This document shows, in pieces, positions 1 through 10,696 of a stretch of DNA of 64,000 nucleotides. Position 1 is the stretch's first letter; every line of letters begins with the position of its first letter. This stretch comes from Pleurodeles waltl (taxonomy: Eukaryota > Chordata > Amphibia > Caudata > Salamandridae). Under the pieces are notes generated by a model. That model saw nothing but the letters and a program-made list of their open reading frames with translations. It searched no databases and was not told the DNA's origin. Location: NCBI RefSeq assembly GCF_031143425.1, contig NC_090438.1, positions 778,917,138 through 778,981,137 on the forward strand, in the 5' to 3' direction. The position numbers and the translations under genes were made by a program.

Positions 1-886
1 GGTAATACTTGTACAAACGTTCCATAGAAAAAGCTGCTATACCACTGCAGTTTCAATTCCGTACAATAATGACATTTTTATGGTATTAAAGATAGTACTT
101 TATTTGTTCCAGTTGTTTTAATATACTTGTTTTAATTTGAATTCCTCCATAAACCACTCCATTCAGCCACATGCTGATACTCCTTTGTGCCAGTGATCTA
201 AAGATACACCTTCTTTTACAATGTATAGAAATTTGACTGATGTTAGGAGTATTCTTCTATGGGTTGGTAGCTCTCACATGTAGCAGGATCTTTTAAATTA
301 ATTTCTGACACATTCCTAGATGCTGATAGGGACGTCACAAAAATGGATAACTACAGCGAGGAGATTTCAAGCAGTTAAAATACAGAGGCCAGACACAAAG
401 CAGTGAAACTTTGTGTAATAATTTACTTGATAATAAATGCACACCTTAACAATAGCAAAGGATAGTCGAAATGCAGACAGGGCAAGGAGATAGTTAAGCA
501 TGTTATTGTCTTCCATACCCCTTTTCAGCATCCCTTCTTCACATCCTAGATAGGGTTAGTCCTAAAACTCATCAGAGGGCAGAGGTAATAGAAGGTCATA
601 AAGCCAGCTTACCACTGACTTACTGATAGAGATGCATTCCTCTTTCACCAAAACCCTGAGGTGGGATGTACTTTAAAGTGGGCCCCAAGAGAAAAAGATT
701 TGGGGAACCTTAAGGTCCTGACTTTTGTAGCCTGCCTTACCTTTGGAATGCTCTTAATAGAGCCTGTTCTCTGGAAAAAGTGAAGGGTGAATATGAACAA
801 TAAAGCCTGTTCCGCAATCCATCCAAGAACTCTAAAAAGATTTGAACTTGCAAAACATGAACATATTATAGATATGAATACAGTGC
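1..886. other. Upstream intronic/flanking DNA, nothing recognised
   Basis: AT-rich sequence with no convincing exon, RNA gene or repeat boundary. Short open frames here lack codon structure or family similarity. It probably belongs to the KIF13A intron that precedes the first exon seen at 6937, because that exon starts at a codon boundary behind a good acceptor and no earlier exon is visible. Confidence 0.5.
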
Positions 887-890
887 AAGC

Positions 891-1000
891 CATTACCTCC
901 CGTCCCTCCCTCGCCTTCCTTTTAACCAATGAGGCCTCCTGCCTCCCCCCTAGACCCTCCCTTCCCCTTTCAAAAACCCCCCCACCCTTATCCCCTCCTG
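891..1000 (+). repeat. Left inverted terminal repeat of DIRS element
   Basis: The pyrimidine-rich segment from about 905 to 1000 is an almost perfect reverse complement of 5471-5566. The outermost 14 bases (891-904) are unique to this end but recur in reverse complement inside the internal complementary region at 5310-5350. This is the split-repeat pattern of DIRS1. Confidence 0.9.
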
Positions 1001-1410
1001 TTCTTTTGTCTAGCCCACGCTAGACGGTTTTCTTTCCCTTTCTTACCTGCACGGCGGGGCCTGGAGGTCGTCGATGGAGGCACTCCTCGGGACGCGGTGC
1101 TCCGCGAGGAGTGCTACGGCTGGGTCACGTCTTGAGCGAACGGCATGGCTGCTCGAGAGGCGTGTACTGGGGGCCGGCTGACGGGGTCAGCCGGCCCTCT
1201 GTGGCTGGGGCGTTAGTTTCCGGGTTTCCGCGCCGCGGAGCCGCGAGGACCGAGGAACTTCAATTTTTGGATGCTGGTCAGGTAGGACGGGCGTTCTGCC
1301 CGTGGTTTTTTGGATTTTTACAAGGATTGTGACCTTTTTAGGGTTTGGTGGAGCCCTGTTAGGGAGGACCAGGGTCCTATATGTAGGGTAGTGTTTTGGA
1401 ATGAAAGGCA

Positions 1411-2660
1411 GTGTTATTTTGGTTACCATGCCTAAAGCTCCAGCAAAGGGACGTGGTTGTCTCTTCTTCCTCCTCGGAGGTGGGAGGGGAGGGTAGCATT
1501 GCTCTTCCTGAGAACCCACAGGTACCTGGCAGGGGTACTCCCCTCATGTCTAGTGAGGAAGTGCAGGATATGGGTGAAATGGCTGTCACCAGGGCACTGC
1601 AAGCTGGCGTGGCCAGGACTGATCAGTCTAAGCGTGCGCACTCATCGGTAGCGGCAAGGAAATCCTCATCGGAGAGTGCGGATGAGGCCCCATCAACGTC
1701 ATCTGGGGGGAAATAGGTTTCCAGAAGAGGTAATGTGGGAAGTGATGACACATGTTCGGGACAGTTTAGGTTTCCCTGTGTTTCAACCTACAAACTCAGA
1801 GTCTCATTTATTTCCTCAAATATCAGACGCCTTTTATGTTTGCCATGCCTTTCCAGGGACCTGTGAAGGATATGGTGTTTCGTGAGTGGAAGGATGTGGA
1901 GAAGGCTCAGGTTCCACGATTCCTTCAGTAACTTTACTTACTTGAGGGTGAGGGGGTTTTTCCTCCTTCAATACGCCTGGACTCTATTCTGGCTACTCTA
2001 ATTGGCAAAACGGCAGTCAATCCGGAGGATTGTGTGCCTACGTATGCCACAGACCGTAAAGTGGATTCAGGTCTTAAGAGGGCTTTTGCGGCGGAGAATC
2101 TGGCGCTGAGGCAGGGATTTATTCTGCTTATGCGTCACAATCATTGGTTCAAGGCTTTGATAAACTGGCGGTGGCTGTACAGGAAGGGGCGGAGTGTTCG
2201 GAGCTCCTGGCTGGTATGGAACAGCTGGCCAGATTATTGGCGGATGTGTCTTCAGATATAGTCCGTACTTCGGCTCTGGCATCTGGGTCTTTGATTGGGG
2301 CTCGTAGGTCCCTCTGGTTGCGTTCATGGAAGGCTGATCCAGGGGAAACGGCGGCCTTGTTGAGACTGCCGTTTGAGGGTTGTAACTTGTTTGGAGAACT
2401 ATTACCATCCATACTTTCCAAGGCGTTTAAGGAGCGGAAGCATGCCTTACCTTATAAAGGGGTTTCTTCTTCGGGTAAAGGGTGGAAGAAGCATTCCAGA
2501 TCTTCTCCTACTAGGGTTGCTAAATCCTTTTCGTTTAGGAGACGGCATTTTCATCCGCGTTTTTCACCTAAGAAGTCTACTCCTGAGACCCGGGGTGGTT
2601 TCAAGAAGGGGTCCTGGCATTCGCTGTGGGCCTGGCAGAGGGCCGGTTGGGGGATGACTG
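1411..2660 (+). pseudogene. DIRS Gag-like ORF, frameshifted
   Basis: A candidate start at 1429 (MPKAPAKGRG) soon leaves its frame, and a serine-rich N-terminal stretch continues in the +1 frame from 1411 to 1716. The C-terminal part, from about 2144, holds the DIRS Gag features: a segment resembling SGSLIGARRSLWLRSW, then LFGELL, then a very basic Lys/Arg/Ser tail (about 2450-2620). Several stops and frameshifts separate the parts, so no complete protein is encoded. By analogy with DIRS elements the product would be a structural nucleic-acid-binding protein. Assignment rests on position and motif resemblance. Confidence 0.7.
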
Positions 2661-2669
2661 TGTCACTTT

Positions 2670-4215
2670 CTTTCAGCTTGGGAGGACAGTGTAACCGATC
2701 ATTGGGTACTAGACATGATGACCAATGGTTATGTCATAGATTTTGTGGCGGTTCCTCCAGATTCCGGGGTGCATCCCACACCTCTGCCTTCAGAGGGGTC
2801 TTGGAGTGGAGCATTATTGGACGGAGTGCGGGACTTACTGGTCATGGGGGCCATTTCCCATGTTCCGCTAGACGACCGAGGTCAGGGCACTTATGCGGTC
2901 TTGTTTCTTGTGCGGAAAGTTTCAGGGGGATTTTCAACCGGTGCTCAATCTGAAGGAGGTGAATACCTGGATCAGGACAGGGCATTTCCGCATGCTGTCC
3001 ATTCGGACTATTTTTCCATTGGTCAGGCAAGGGGATTTTCTGATGTCACTGGATCTGCCGGATGCTTACCCACACGTACCGGGGGCATGGTCCTCTCAAA
3101 AGTTCCTGAGGTTTGCTGTGGGGCAGGATCGTTTCCAGTTTTGCGTTCTGCCTTTCGGTCTGAAATCTTCTCCCCGAATTTTCACGAATATGCTGGCTCC
3201 TCTAGTGGCTTTGCTTCATTCAGAAGGGGTGTTTCTGCACCCTTTTCTAGTCGACATTTTGATTCATGCCCATTCACGAGACCTTTTGCAGAGGCAGGTG
3301 GCCCAAGTTCTGGGGGTCCTGCAATAACACGGGTTTTTGATCAATTGGGTGTAATCGGACTTTGTGCCGTCCCAGGATCTGGTTTTTCTAGGGGCTCGGT
3401 TTCAGCCTATTCTAGGGTTGGTGACTGTGTCTGAAAAAAGGTTGGATGCTCTCCAGGCTTTGGTAAAGAAGGTATGGTTACTGTCTGCTCCCCGAGCTCT
3501 TCTATGGTTGCGACTGCACATTTGGCGTCAGTGATATTTTGGGTTCTTGGGCACGTTTCCATCCCCTGTGCTTGATGACGTGGTTCTTGAGTAGGTGGGA
3601 TCCAGGGTCCGGTTCTCTGAAGGACGGGGTTCCAGGGTCCGGATTGATTCACAGAGAGTTGCAATGGTGGTTGGATGCAGACCACCTGAGGGTAGGGGTG
3701 TCTTTGTCACCTCTGAGACCCGTGGTGGTGACGACGGATGCCAGCCTCTCCGGTTGGGGGGCATGGATGGGGTCAGCTCAGATTCGGGGGTTTTGGTCCC
3801 CTCGGGAGGCGAGTCGGTCATCTAATTGGTGAGAATTGCGGGCTATATTCCTGGCTCTGGTCCATTTCCAGGATTCCCTGAGGGGGTTGGCGGTTCTGGT
3901 TCGCACAGACGACTTAGTGGCCGAGGCTTATGTCATTCGGCGAGAGTGGTAAATGTTCGGGCGGATCTACTGAGCAGCGTGATTCCTTCCTCTCAACTTT
4001 TCTCTCTCCGGAGGTCTCTGTTTCGGCATCTGGTTCGGCTTTGGGGTCTTCCAGTGCTGGATGTGTTTGCGTCAGTAGAGAATGCGATAGTGGAGTGCTT
4101 CTGCTCCCGGTTTCGGTGTCCCCAAGCATGGGAGGTGGACGGGATGTCATGTCCTTGGCCGCAGGGCCTTTTATATGCATTCCCTCCGTTTCAACTATTC
4201 AGGGCGTTTCTGTTA
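2670..4215 (+). pseudogene. DIRS reverse transcriptase-RNase H, broken
   Basis: The reverse transcriptase starts near 2673 (EDSVTDHWVLD) and moves between frames around 2890. Motifs seen are FQPVLNLKEVN, MSLDLPDAY (motif A) and FCVLPFGLKSSPRIFT (motif B). The catalytic box expected as YLDD reads FLVD at about 3244-3255, so one of the paired aspartates is gone. RNase H starts at about 3724 with VVTTDASLSGWG. Its middle appears deleted: the strand after VRTDDLVAEAYVI (about 3935) runs straight into a segment like VNVRADLLSS, which normally lies well downstream. The final part (LDVFASVENA, about 4055) is the usual DIRS RNase H C-terminus. Non-functional copy. Confidence 0.85.
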
Positions 4216-4216
4216 G

Positions 4217-5223
4217 GTGCCAGTGGCTTTGAGTTCTACCTTGCTGGCTTCATGGAGACGTTCAACTTTGCTTTCTTATGGTAGACAGTGGAAGGTGTTT
4301 TCGTCTTGGTGCTTAAGTCGTGAGTTGGATCCTTCTTGCGCTTCTCTCTTTGAGGTGATGCAGTTCCTGCAGGACGGTGCTCGTTTAGGGTTGTCAGTGG
4401 CTTCTCTTCAGGTACAGTGGGCGGCTATTCAGGCATTTAGGGACCATGGCGTAATCTTCAAGTTGAAGGGCGATTGATGCCTGGATTTTTTCAGGGGCTT
4501 ATTAATTTATTTCCTCGCCCGGTACGTTCTTTTCCCTCATGGGATCTGTCCTTGGTTTTGGATGTGTTGACGGGGGCCCCTTTTGACCCATTGGGGGACT
4601 GTGATTTGCGACGTCTATCTTTGAAGACGTTCTTTTTGGTCGCCATTACTTCGGCTCGTCGGTTGGGGGAATTGGGGGCATTGGCATGTTCCTTTCCTTT
4701 TTTGTAAGATTTTTCCCGATAGGGTGGTTCTGGTTCCGGTGCCTTCCTTTATTCCAAAAGTCAATTCTTCGTTCCATTCCAGGCAGGCGGTCATCCTTCC
4801 TTCAATTTGTCCGGATCCCTCATCAGGGGAGGAGGTCCGTTTGCATTCGTTGGATGTACGTAGGGTTTTGTTGGAGTATCTGCGGGCGGTGGCTCCTTTT
4901 CGTACAGGGGATTCACTGTTTGTTACTTTTGGTCCGGCGCGCTAAGGTGAGAAACCTTCCACGGCTTCCTTGAGTCGGTGGGTTCGATCTTTGATTCTGT
5001 TGGCCTATTCCCTGAAAGAGGTGGTTCCTCCTCTAGGGATTCAGGGGAGGTCTTCCAGAGGCATGGCGGCGACGGTGGCAGAGCTTCAGGGGACTTCAGT
5101 GGTGGAGATTTGCAGGGCTGCCGCTTGGGCTTCTCCTTCGGCGTTTGTGCGTCATTATAGGCTGTCGGACTTGGATGGTTTGGAGTCGGTGTTTGGTCAC
5201 CGGGTCTTATCCTCTATGAGATA
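4217..5223 (+). pseudogene. DIRS tyrosine recombinase, frameshifted
   Basis: This encodes the YR-type integrase that would join the circular DNA copy to the genome. An N-terminal core-binding part begins near 4217 (LSSTLLASWRRSTLLSYGRQ), the catalytic domain carries the first arginine in ITSARRLGELGAL (about 4650), and the C-terminal box is RSSRGMAATVAEL followed by WASPSAFVRHYRL (about 5050-5160), with the nucleophile tyrosine present. The histidine usually found in the HS(T/S)RG box is replaced by arginine. The frame changes near 4470, 4700 and 4950, so no intact protein results. The region ends at a stop at 5221-5223, just before the internal complementary region. Confidence 0.85.
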
Positions 5224-5309
5224 ATGTTTGGGATGTTCTTGGTGCAGGATATTAACTAAGGGTCTTGCAACTCGATGTCCGTCTCCTGTGTGTTTTTCTT
5301 GCTATGTCT

Positions 5310-5408
5310 CATTGGTTAAAAGGAAGGCGAGGGAGGGACGGGAGGTAATGCTTCCATTTTCTTACGATAATGGCATTACTCCTAGTCCTACTCCCTCGCC
5401 TTCCTTTT
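5310..5408 (+). repeat. Internal complementary region of DIRS element
   Basis: Positions 5310-5350 are the reverse complement of the left element end (891 onward). The adjoining 5351-5408 is the reverse complement of the right element end (about 5549-5606). Together they spell the head-to-tail junction of a circularised element, taggaag/cattacc in the sense of the ends. In DIRS1 this region is the template that lets the missing outer bases of each terminal repeat be restored during circle formation. Confidence 0.9.
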
Positions 5409-5470
5409 CCGTTCCCTCCCACCCTCCCGGTACGGACTGTCCGAGTTGCGGCTTGGGCTTGGTTTTTGTA

Positions 5471-5606
5471 CAGGAGGGGATAAGGGTGGGGGGGGTTTTT
5501 GAAAGGGGAAGGGAGGGTCTAGGGGGGAGGCAGGAGGCCTCATTGGTTAAAAGGAAGGCGAGGGAGTAGGACTAGGAGTAATGCCATTATCGTAAGAAAA
5601 TGGAAG
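5471..5606 (+). repeat. Right inverted terminal repeat of DIRS element
   Basis: Positions 5471-5566 are the near-perfect reverse complement of 905-1000. The outer 40 bases (about 5567-5606) differ from the left end and match the internal complementary region in reverse complement. A small length change is visible in the G-run (one extra G relative to the left copy). Confidence 0.9.
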
Positions 5607-5608
5607 CA

Positions 5609-6936
5609 TTATAAAACGTTTTTCTGAGTGCTGAGGTGAACACCCTGGAAAGTTTGTAACGCGTGCATGCTTTCACTGCATTTTATTCACAAAAAGTACA
5701 ATCAGTGCCCAAACGTTTTTTTGTTAAACCAAGAGACTTGCAAGATATATACAATACTCATTTGCCTAACTGGATTTGCAGACGTTTGTGACCCACCGCA
5801 GGTGCTGTTGCATGGTAATGCAAAGCAGTTTTCTTTGCTCTCAACACAAACCTTTTGGACTTCGACAAACTTCCACCCATGCACTTTCCACCCTTAGCAG
5901 TGCACCTTGCCTACACCCAAATCAGGAGCCTGGAATTGACAAAGTGTCCCAATCAGTCATTTATCCAGGTTGTACGTAGGAAAGATTCCCTTTTGTATTA
6001 AAAAAATACTGATACAAATTGTAAATTAAAAAGTAAAAAAAACACAATTTCTGACCCCCTGAGTGTTCATACATGTGGTGTATGGAGAGTAAGCATAAGT
6101 TGGCATTGTACATGATATTGTAAATTGCATTCTTGGATGGGTAAGCCTGTGTTTCTCATAGTTCAAGTTAAGTGTCAATATCCTTCTTTTGTAAATCTGG
6201 TACAGAGACTGGAAAGAAGCCAGAAGACGGTATCCAGACTCTCGCTTAGGTCAAATAATAGAGCTGCATAACACCTGCAGATATTGGGTACAGGATTATT
6301 ATTTTATTTTTTTTAAAGCAATTTACTTTAGCTATATATAATTCCAGTGCCGACCTGCAAGTTCTGGCACACGGACAATCAAAAGTGCTTGTGACAAGCA
6401 GAGAGCCAAAACCGCCTGGGTTCATTTTAAATGGCTAGTCAAGTTTCCTGTTAACTTTTTATGGACTCTTCTTCATAAAATGATAAAGAAGTTGAATAAA
6501 GTGCTAATGAAAGGCCTTCATCAAACAACAGGACTTTAAAGAATGCCTTTCTGTGCATTATCAAGTAAATCTAAGAGACTGTTTTAGAATCTACCTTTTA
6601 AGAGGAGTGATGATGTGTTACTGTCACCTCAGAATGTTAACTCACAAGCTCTGACATAGGCTCAAGCTTTGTTTCTGCCTTTGCATGTATTTAAACGTAC
6701 CCAAAAGTGAGATACTTACGACTTTAGAAAAGCAATGGCAGATGTTGCATTGATTTACATTGTTGTGTCTCTGAACCGGACAGTGGCCCACATAATTTAT
6801 TGTACTACATTTGATGTGAAATAACTGTATTTTGGAGTGGATAAACTGCAACATTGTTTAAGAAAATTAAGGAGGAATATGATTATCTCTTCAAATTTTC
6901 ATCGGAATTTTTGTTGTTTGTTTTCTATTTTTATAG
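5609..6936. other. Intron upstream of KIF13A exon 6937-7088
   Basis: AT-rich intronic sequence. I see no exon, tRNA or recognisable element. It ends with a T-rich polypyrimidine tract and an acceptor AG at 6935-6936. Confidence 0.5.
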
Positions 6937-7088
6937 GACTTTGTGGTACATGTCACAGAAGAATTTCTGGAGTTCATTTCGGAAGGTGCTCTGGCAATTG
7001 AAGTGTGGGGACATCGGTGTGCTGGGAATGGCAGATCAGTTTGGGAGATTGATGCCCTGCAAGCTAAAACAAGAACTCTGCGAGATCG
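6937..7088 (+). CDS. KIF13A: KIF13A exon (kinesin-3), first in window
   Basis: This 152-nt exon follows the acceptor tttctatttttatag and ends at donor gtatgt. It reads from a codon boundary (DFVVHVTEEFLEFISEGALA and on through EVWGHRCAGNG and LQAKTRTLRD) and stops two bases into an arginine codon completed by the next exon. KIF13A is a plus-end-directed microtubule motor of the kinesin-3 family that moves endosomal and AP-1/mannose-6-phosphate-receptor cargo. This part lies in the conserved stalk region well after the motor and FHA domains. From memory of the family, EVWGHRCAGNG fits KIF13A rather than KIF13B, whose equivalent differs clearly. The motor-domain exons are outside the window. 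Confidence 0.9.
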
Positions 7089-9132
7089 GTATGTGCCTTC
7101 TGTGTGCTTTAACGGCTCCCTCCCATCTCCTCATAAATTTGCCATACGGAATGTATCTTTTACCTCCTGTAGGGTCATTAGGTTCTACACGGACAGTTGT
7201 TAACCATTTGATTGCTAAATAGTGACCTGAAAGGTGGAATTTGACGATTGTATTTCAGTTCTTAAGCTGCATGCTGCCTACAAAACCATGAGAGGCACAT
7301 GAAATTGAATTGAATTGCATTGATATGAACAGGCGGAGTGGTATGAGCAAGAGAAAAAAAAGTTAAATAATGGTATAACACGTTGTGTGGTGACAGTGGA
7401 CAAAACCATTATTGGTTTTCAATAAAGGCAGTATTTGAAAACTTGTTACACTTTTCCATACCAAGTTATTTGCGCATGTCATAACAAGGTATTATTTTCT
7501 GTTTTGCCTAGATTTGTTTGGCTGCTGCTTTTGCCTAATCATGTACTCAGATGGGTCTTGTATATCAAGTTGGCATAGCCTCTTTTCTGTGTCATTTGGA
7601 CGATTAAGATATAATTAGAAATGTAAGGACTTGTACTTAATTTCATATTAAGATAAAAGTGCACAGTCTTTTATGTTATTTGTTATAATAATATACCCAG
7701 ATATTTTCTCATTCTGTAACCCTAGAAGTAGGGACTCATAAATGATTGGCTCGGTAGAAAGCGTCCTTGAAAATGAGGCTTTTGATTTATTTCCGATGTA
7801 TCACAGAAGTTCATATTTCACTTAATATCCCCATAAAATGTATTGTTGTGGCAATTGGGTAAATAGGTTTAATGGGTGGATTATTCTGATACATGTATAT
7901 TATATTTGTTAAGGTTAACCAGGGATACACAAAAGCAAAGGTTCACAGAAATAACTAGTAAAGTGCGGTTCTTTAGCCATAATAGATCACTACAGGTTTG
8001 TATCTGAACTTAATAACACCTTTCATAATCTGATTCTGCATATTATATTGACTCAGTAAGCAGAATTCCTTCAACTCACGGGGCAATCTAGGAGAAACAA
8101 GAACTTTGTAATTAGGAAAGGAAGTGTCAGAGGACCTTTCCATTATACTTTTCTCACTTAGTAACCTGTCAGTTGGTGACAAACCTCAAAATAAAGGACA
8201 AAATGCTTGAAATAATCTCAGCCACTGGCAGTTTCTTTGGGCACTTTCCTGTTCATCTTTTTATGACCACTGAGTCACTCTCGAAAGAGACCAATGCAAA
8301 CCTTCTCCTGCCCTTCTCTACTAGAATTAGTTCATCTCAGACTGCCGGGCCGGGTCCTCTCAAGAAAGGAGCACAAGCATCCCCAAACTGTTTTGGACTA
8401 TTTAGGCCTCATCAGTGAGCTATAGCTTGAGTCCTGTGCCATAGTGAGCACAGGACCCACACCTGCATACACAGCTAAAATAGTGCATAGTATATACTTT
8501 GACAATGGATAATATAATTTAATTGCATCTTTAACCCTATCTATGCACATGTCAATGAACAAAAAAACATAAATCCAGCATGTTTTTATAACAGCAAAGT
8601 AAACAAATGAAAATACAAGATCATTGTATTGGTGTGTAGAATGGCTTTCCTCTCTCTATAAGGTGATATGTGTTCACTGGTTTACTTGATTCTTTTTAAT
8701 GTGTGATGCTTGACAAATGTTTTAAACACTACCGTCACAGATGTCCTGTCTGCAAATTCCAGTAGAAGAAAATTACGTGGAAGGATCTTCTCCACCATTT
8801 GGGATAAATATCTCCTCTGTTTTTTTTGTTGTTTTTTTTTTTTTTTTATGAGTGACAGCTAATGTTATGACCGGCCAGAAAAGATTAGTGTGTATTTTAT
8901 TGAGTCTGAGACTTTAACTTTAAATATCAGTAATTTATTAAAACAATGACAGTTTCTGAACCTTCTCAAGCATCTCGGTTGACTTTGATGAAGGGTTCTT
9001 GGTAGCGACTTTAGGTTTTAGTTATTGTGCCTCACCTTTACGTAACTGCTCACTTTCTAAGGCTTTTTTGACTGTTCCGCCACATGAAAACAGATGTGTC
9101 TGACGTGATCTGTGTGAATAATTTTCTACAAG
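7089..9132 (+). other. KIF13A intron, 2.0 kb
   Basis: Runs from donor gtatgt to acceptor ttttctacaag. It includes a long T-run at about 8820-8847. A stretch at about 8290-8460 (around gccgggccgggtcctctc and aggcctcatcagtgagc) is more GC-rich than its surroundings and looks like a dispersed repeat, but no boundaries or family can be shown. No other feature seen. Confidence 0.6.
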
Positions 9133-9265
9133 GTGGAGCGAAGTTACACGAAGAGTTGAAATGTGGATTTCCATACAAGAATTGAATGAGCTAGGGGAAT
9201 ATTCTGCAGTGGAACTTCATCAGGCGAAGGATGTGAACACTGGAGGAATCTTTCAGCTTAGACAG
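9133..9265 (+). CDS. KIF13A: KIF13A exon, second in window
   Basis: A 133-nt exon behind acceptor ttttctacaag, ending at donor gtactt. Its first base completes the split arginine codon, then it reads WSEVTRRVEMWISIQELNEL and on through AVELHQAKDVNTGGIFQLRQ to a codon boundary. The phase matches the preceding exon exactly. This conserved kinesin-3 segment is nearly identical to the KIF13A sequence I recall. There are no stops or frameshifts, consistent with a working gene. Confidence 0.9.
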
Positions 9266-9357
9266 GTACTTTCATGAGCCATGTTGAAGTCATTTTTCCT
9301 TTCTTATTGGTCATCCACCCTTTTTTGTTTTTGACTTTACATTGTTTTCGCTTACAG

Positions 9358-9504
9358 GGCCATTCTCGTAGAGTACAAGTGACAGTGAAGCCTGTCCAAC
9401 AATCAGGAACACTACCTCTCATGGTGGAAGCCATTCTCTCGGTGTCCATCGGCTGCATTTATACGAGGTCCCCAAAGCTTCAGAGGGGTTTGGATAGTTA
9501 CCAG
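9358..9504 (+). CDS. KIF13A: KIF13A exon, third in window
   Basis: A 147-nt, 49-codon exon separated from the previous one by an intron of only 92 bp. Acceptor gcttacag, donor gtatta. It reads GHSRRVQVTVKPVQQSGTLP, continues through LMVEAILSVSIGCIYTRSPK and ends in LQRGLDSYQ at a codon boundary. The next coding sequence (35517) continues the family sequence without a gap although 26 kb of intron lie between. Stalk-region segment, no known catalytic residues. Confidence 0.92.
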
Positions 9505-10696
9505 GTATTAGCAGTCCTTGATTGCTGTGGAACGGCTGTCATCAATTGGAATTCTTATTTGAGTTATTGCTAAAGTTTTTAGTACATTCATTTGTGCATG
9601 AAACCTCTGTAGAAATAGGTCAATGAGAAGTGAGCAATATAGTGCATTTTGGGAAGAGCCATAGCTATGGTGGAGGGGACCTCTGATGGGTGGACTCCCT
9701 AAAAGCCCTGGTCAGCTGGAAATGCAGATAGTAAAAATTGCTGTTTAAAAAGCGAAGTAATTTGAACAAAAGCAGGCATGCTCTTCTTAACAAACATTTC
9801 TTGCAAAGTTTTCACTTCATACTGCTTGGATCAACAAAAAAGTGCTTTGTAAGGCAAGCTGCCAGCCAAATGATCTTGAAATGCGGATCTAAATATGGTA
9901 AAACAGTAATATGCTATGTATATGTAAGGCACACCCTAACAAAGCTTGAGCCTACTCATATATGACATTTCCTAATTAAACTTCTTAATATCTGATGTTA
10001 AAGTTTAATTTAGCAATAATTCAAAAGGTATATTTTCAGGCAGGTGATGTGTGCACAGTTTACTCGGGCACATATGTTAAACACACTGAACGAATTTTAT
10101 GGACATGCAAAAGTGTGGAGCTTTACGCATTTTAGTTTTCCTCCTATGATTTGCATAGATTTTCACATTTTAGAGCAGTCACAAAAATCCCCAGTAGTAT
10201 GCATGTAAATCTACGTGAACCATAGATTTCCTCACACACTTTTTTTCTAATATATTTATTATTGTGGGTTGTCCACAGGAAGCGAAGCCATAAGTATTTC
10301 CCTGTTATACAGTTGCACATGTAACTTGCACATGTGGAGAAATGCTTCCCCCCCGCCCCCCAAAAACCTTGCAAAGTATGGGGAGGTTGGGGTAGCCTAT
10401 AGAACATATTTATACACTTAATTCCAACTTGATTTAGGGGCACATTTATGTGTGCAAATAGGGAGAGCAAATTTTAAAAATGAATGATAACTTAGTGGGT
10501 GATCACCCTATTCCCAATTAATACTTCTGTGGCGTGTACTCTGAATGTATGTCTCGAGAAGGTATCCCACTATCAGCAAAATCATGAAAGTATTGGCTAA
10601 GCCAATAGGTCTTGCCTTTAATATAGAGTTGCATTGCTAGCTGCTGGCTTTACAATGCAAATGGGTTGTTTACTTGCAATACTTTGTGTGAAAAGG
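9505..10696 (+). other. Start of 26-kb KIF13A intron, no features
   Basis: AT-rich intronic DNA after donor gtatta. A short C-run (about 10349-10362) is present. No exon or recognisable element. Confidence 0.5.

Larger units (their letters stand above)
887..5608 (+). mobile_element. DIRS-like tyrosine-recombinase retrotransposon
   Basis: About 4.7 kb. In order it carries a left inverted repeat, a Gag-like region, reverse transcriptase plus RNase H, a tyrosine recombinase, an internal complementary region and a right inverted repeat. This is the DIRS1 architecture. DIRS elements are copied through a circular DNA and integrated by the recombinase, so they make no target duplication, and none is seen: the flanks share only the short string aagcatt with the element ends. 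All three coding regions are broken by frameshifts or stops and several catalytic residues are replaced, so this copy looks inactive. The exact ends are uncertain by a few bases because the junction string is shared with the target. Confidence 0.9.

Noticed and set aside
9274..9573. Open frame running through the 92-bp intron into exon 3
   Set aside because: The intron has proper gt...ag borders, is not a multiple of three, and the upstream residues have no similarity to kinesins.
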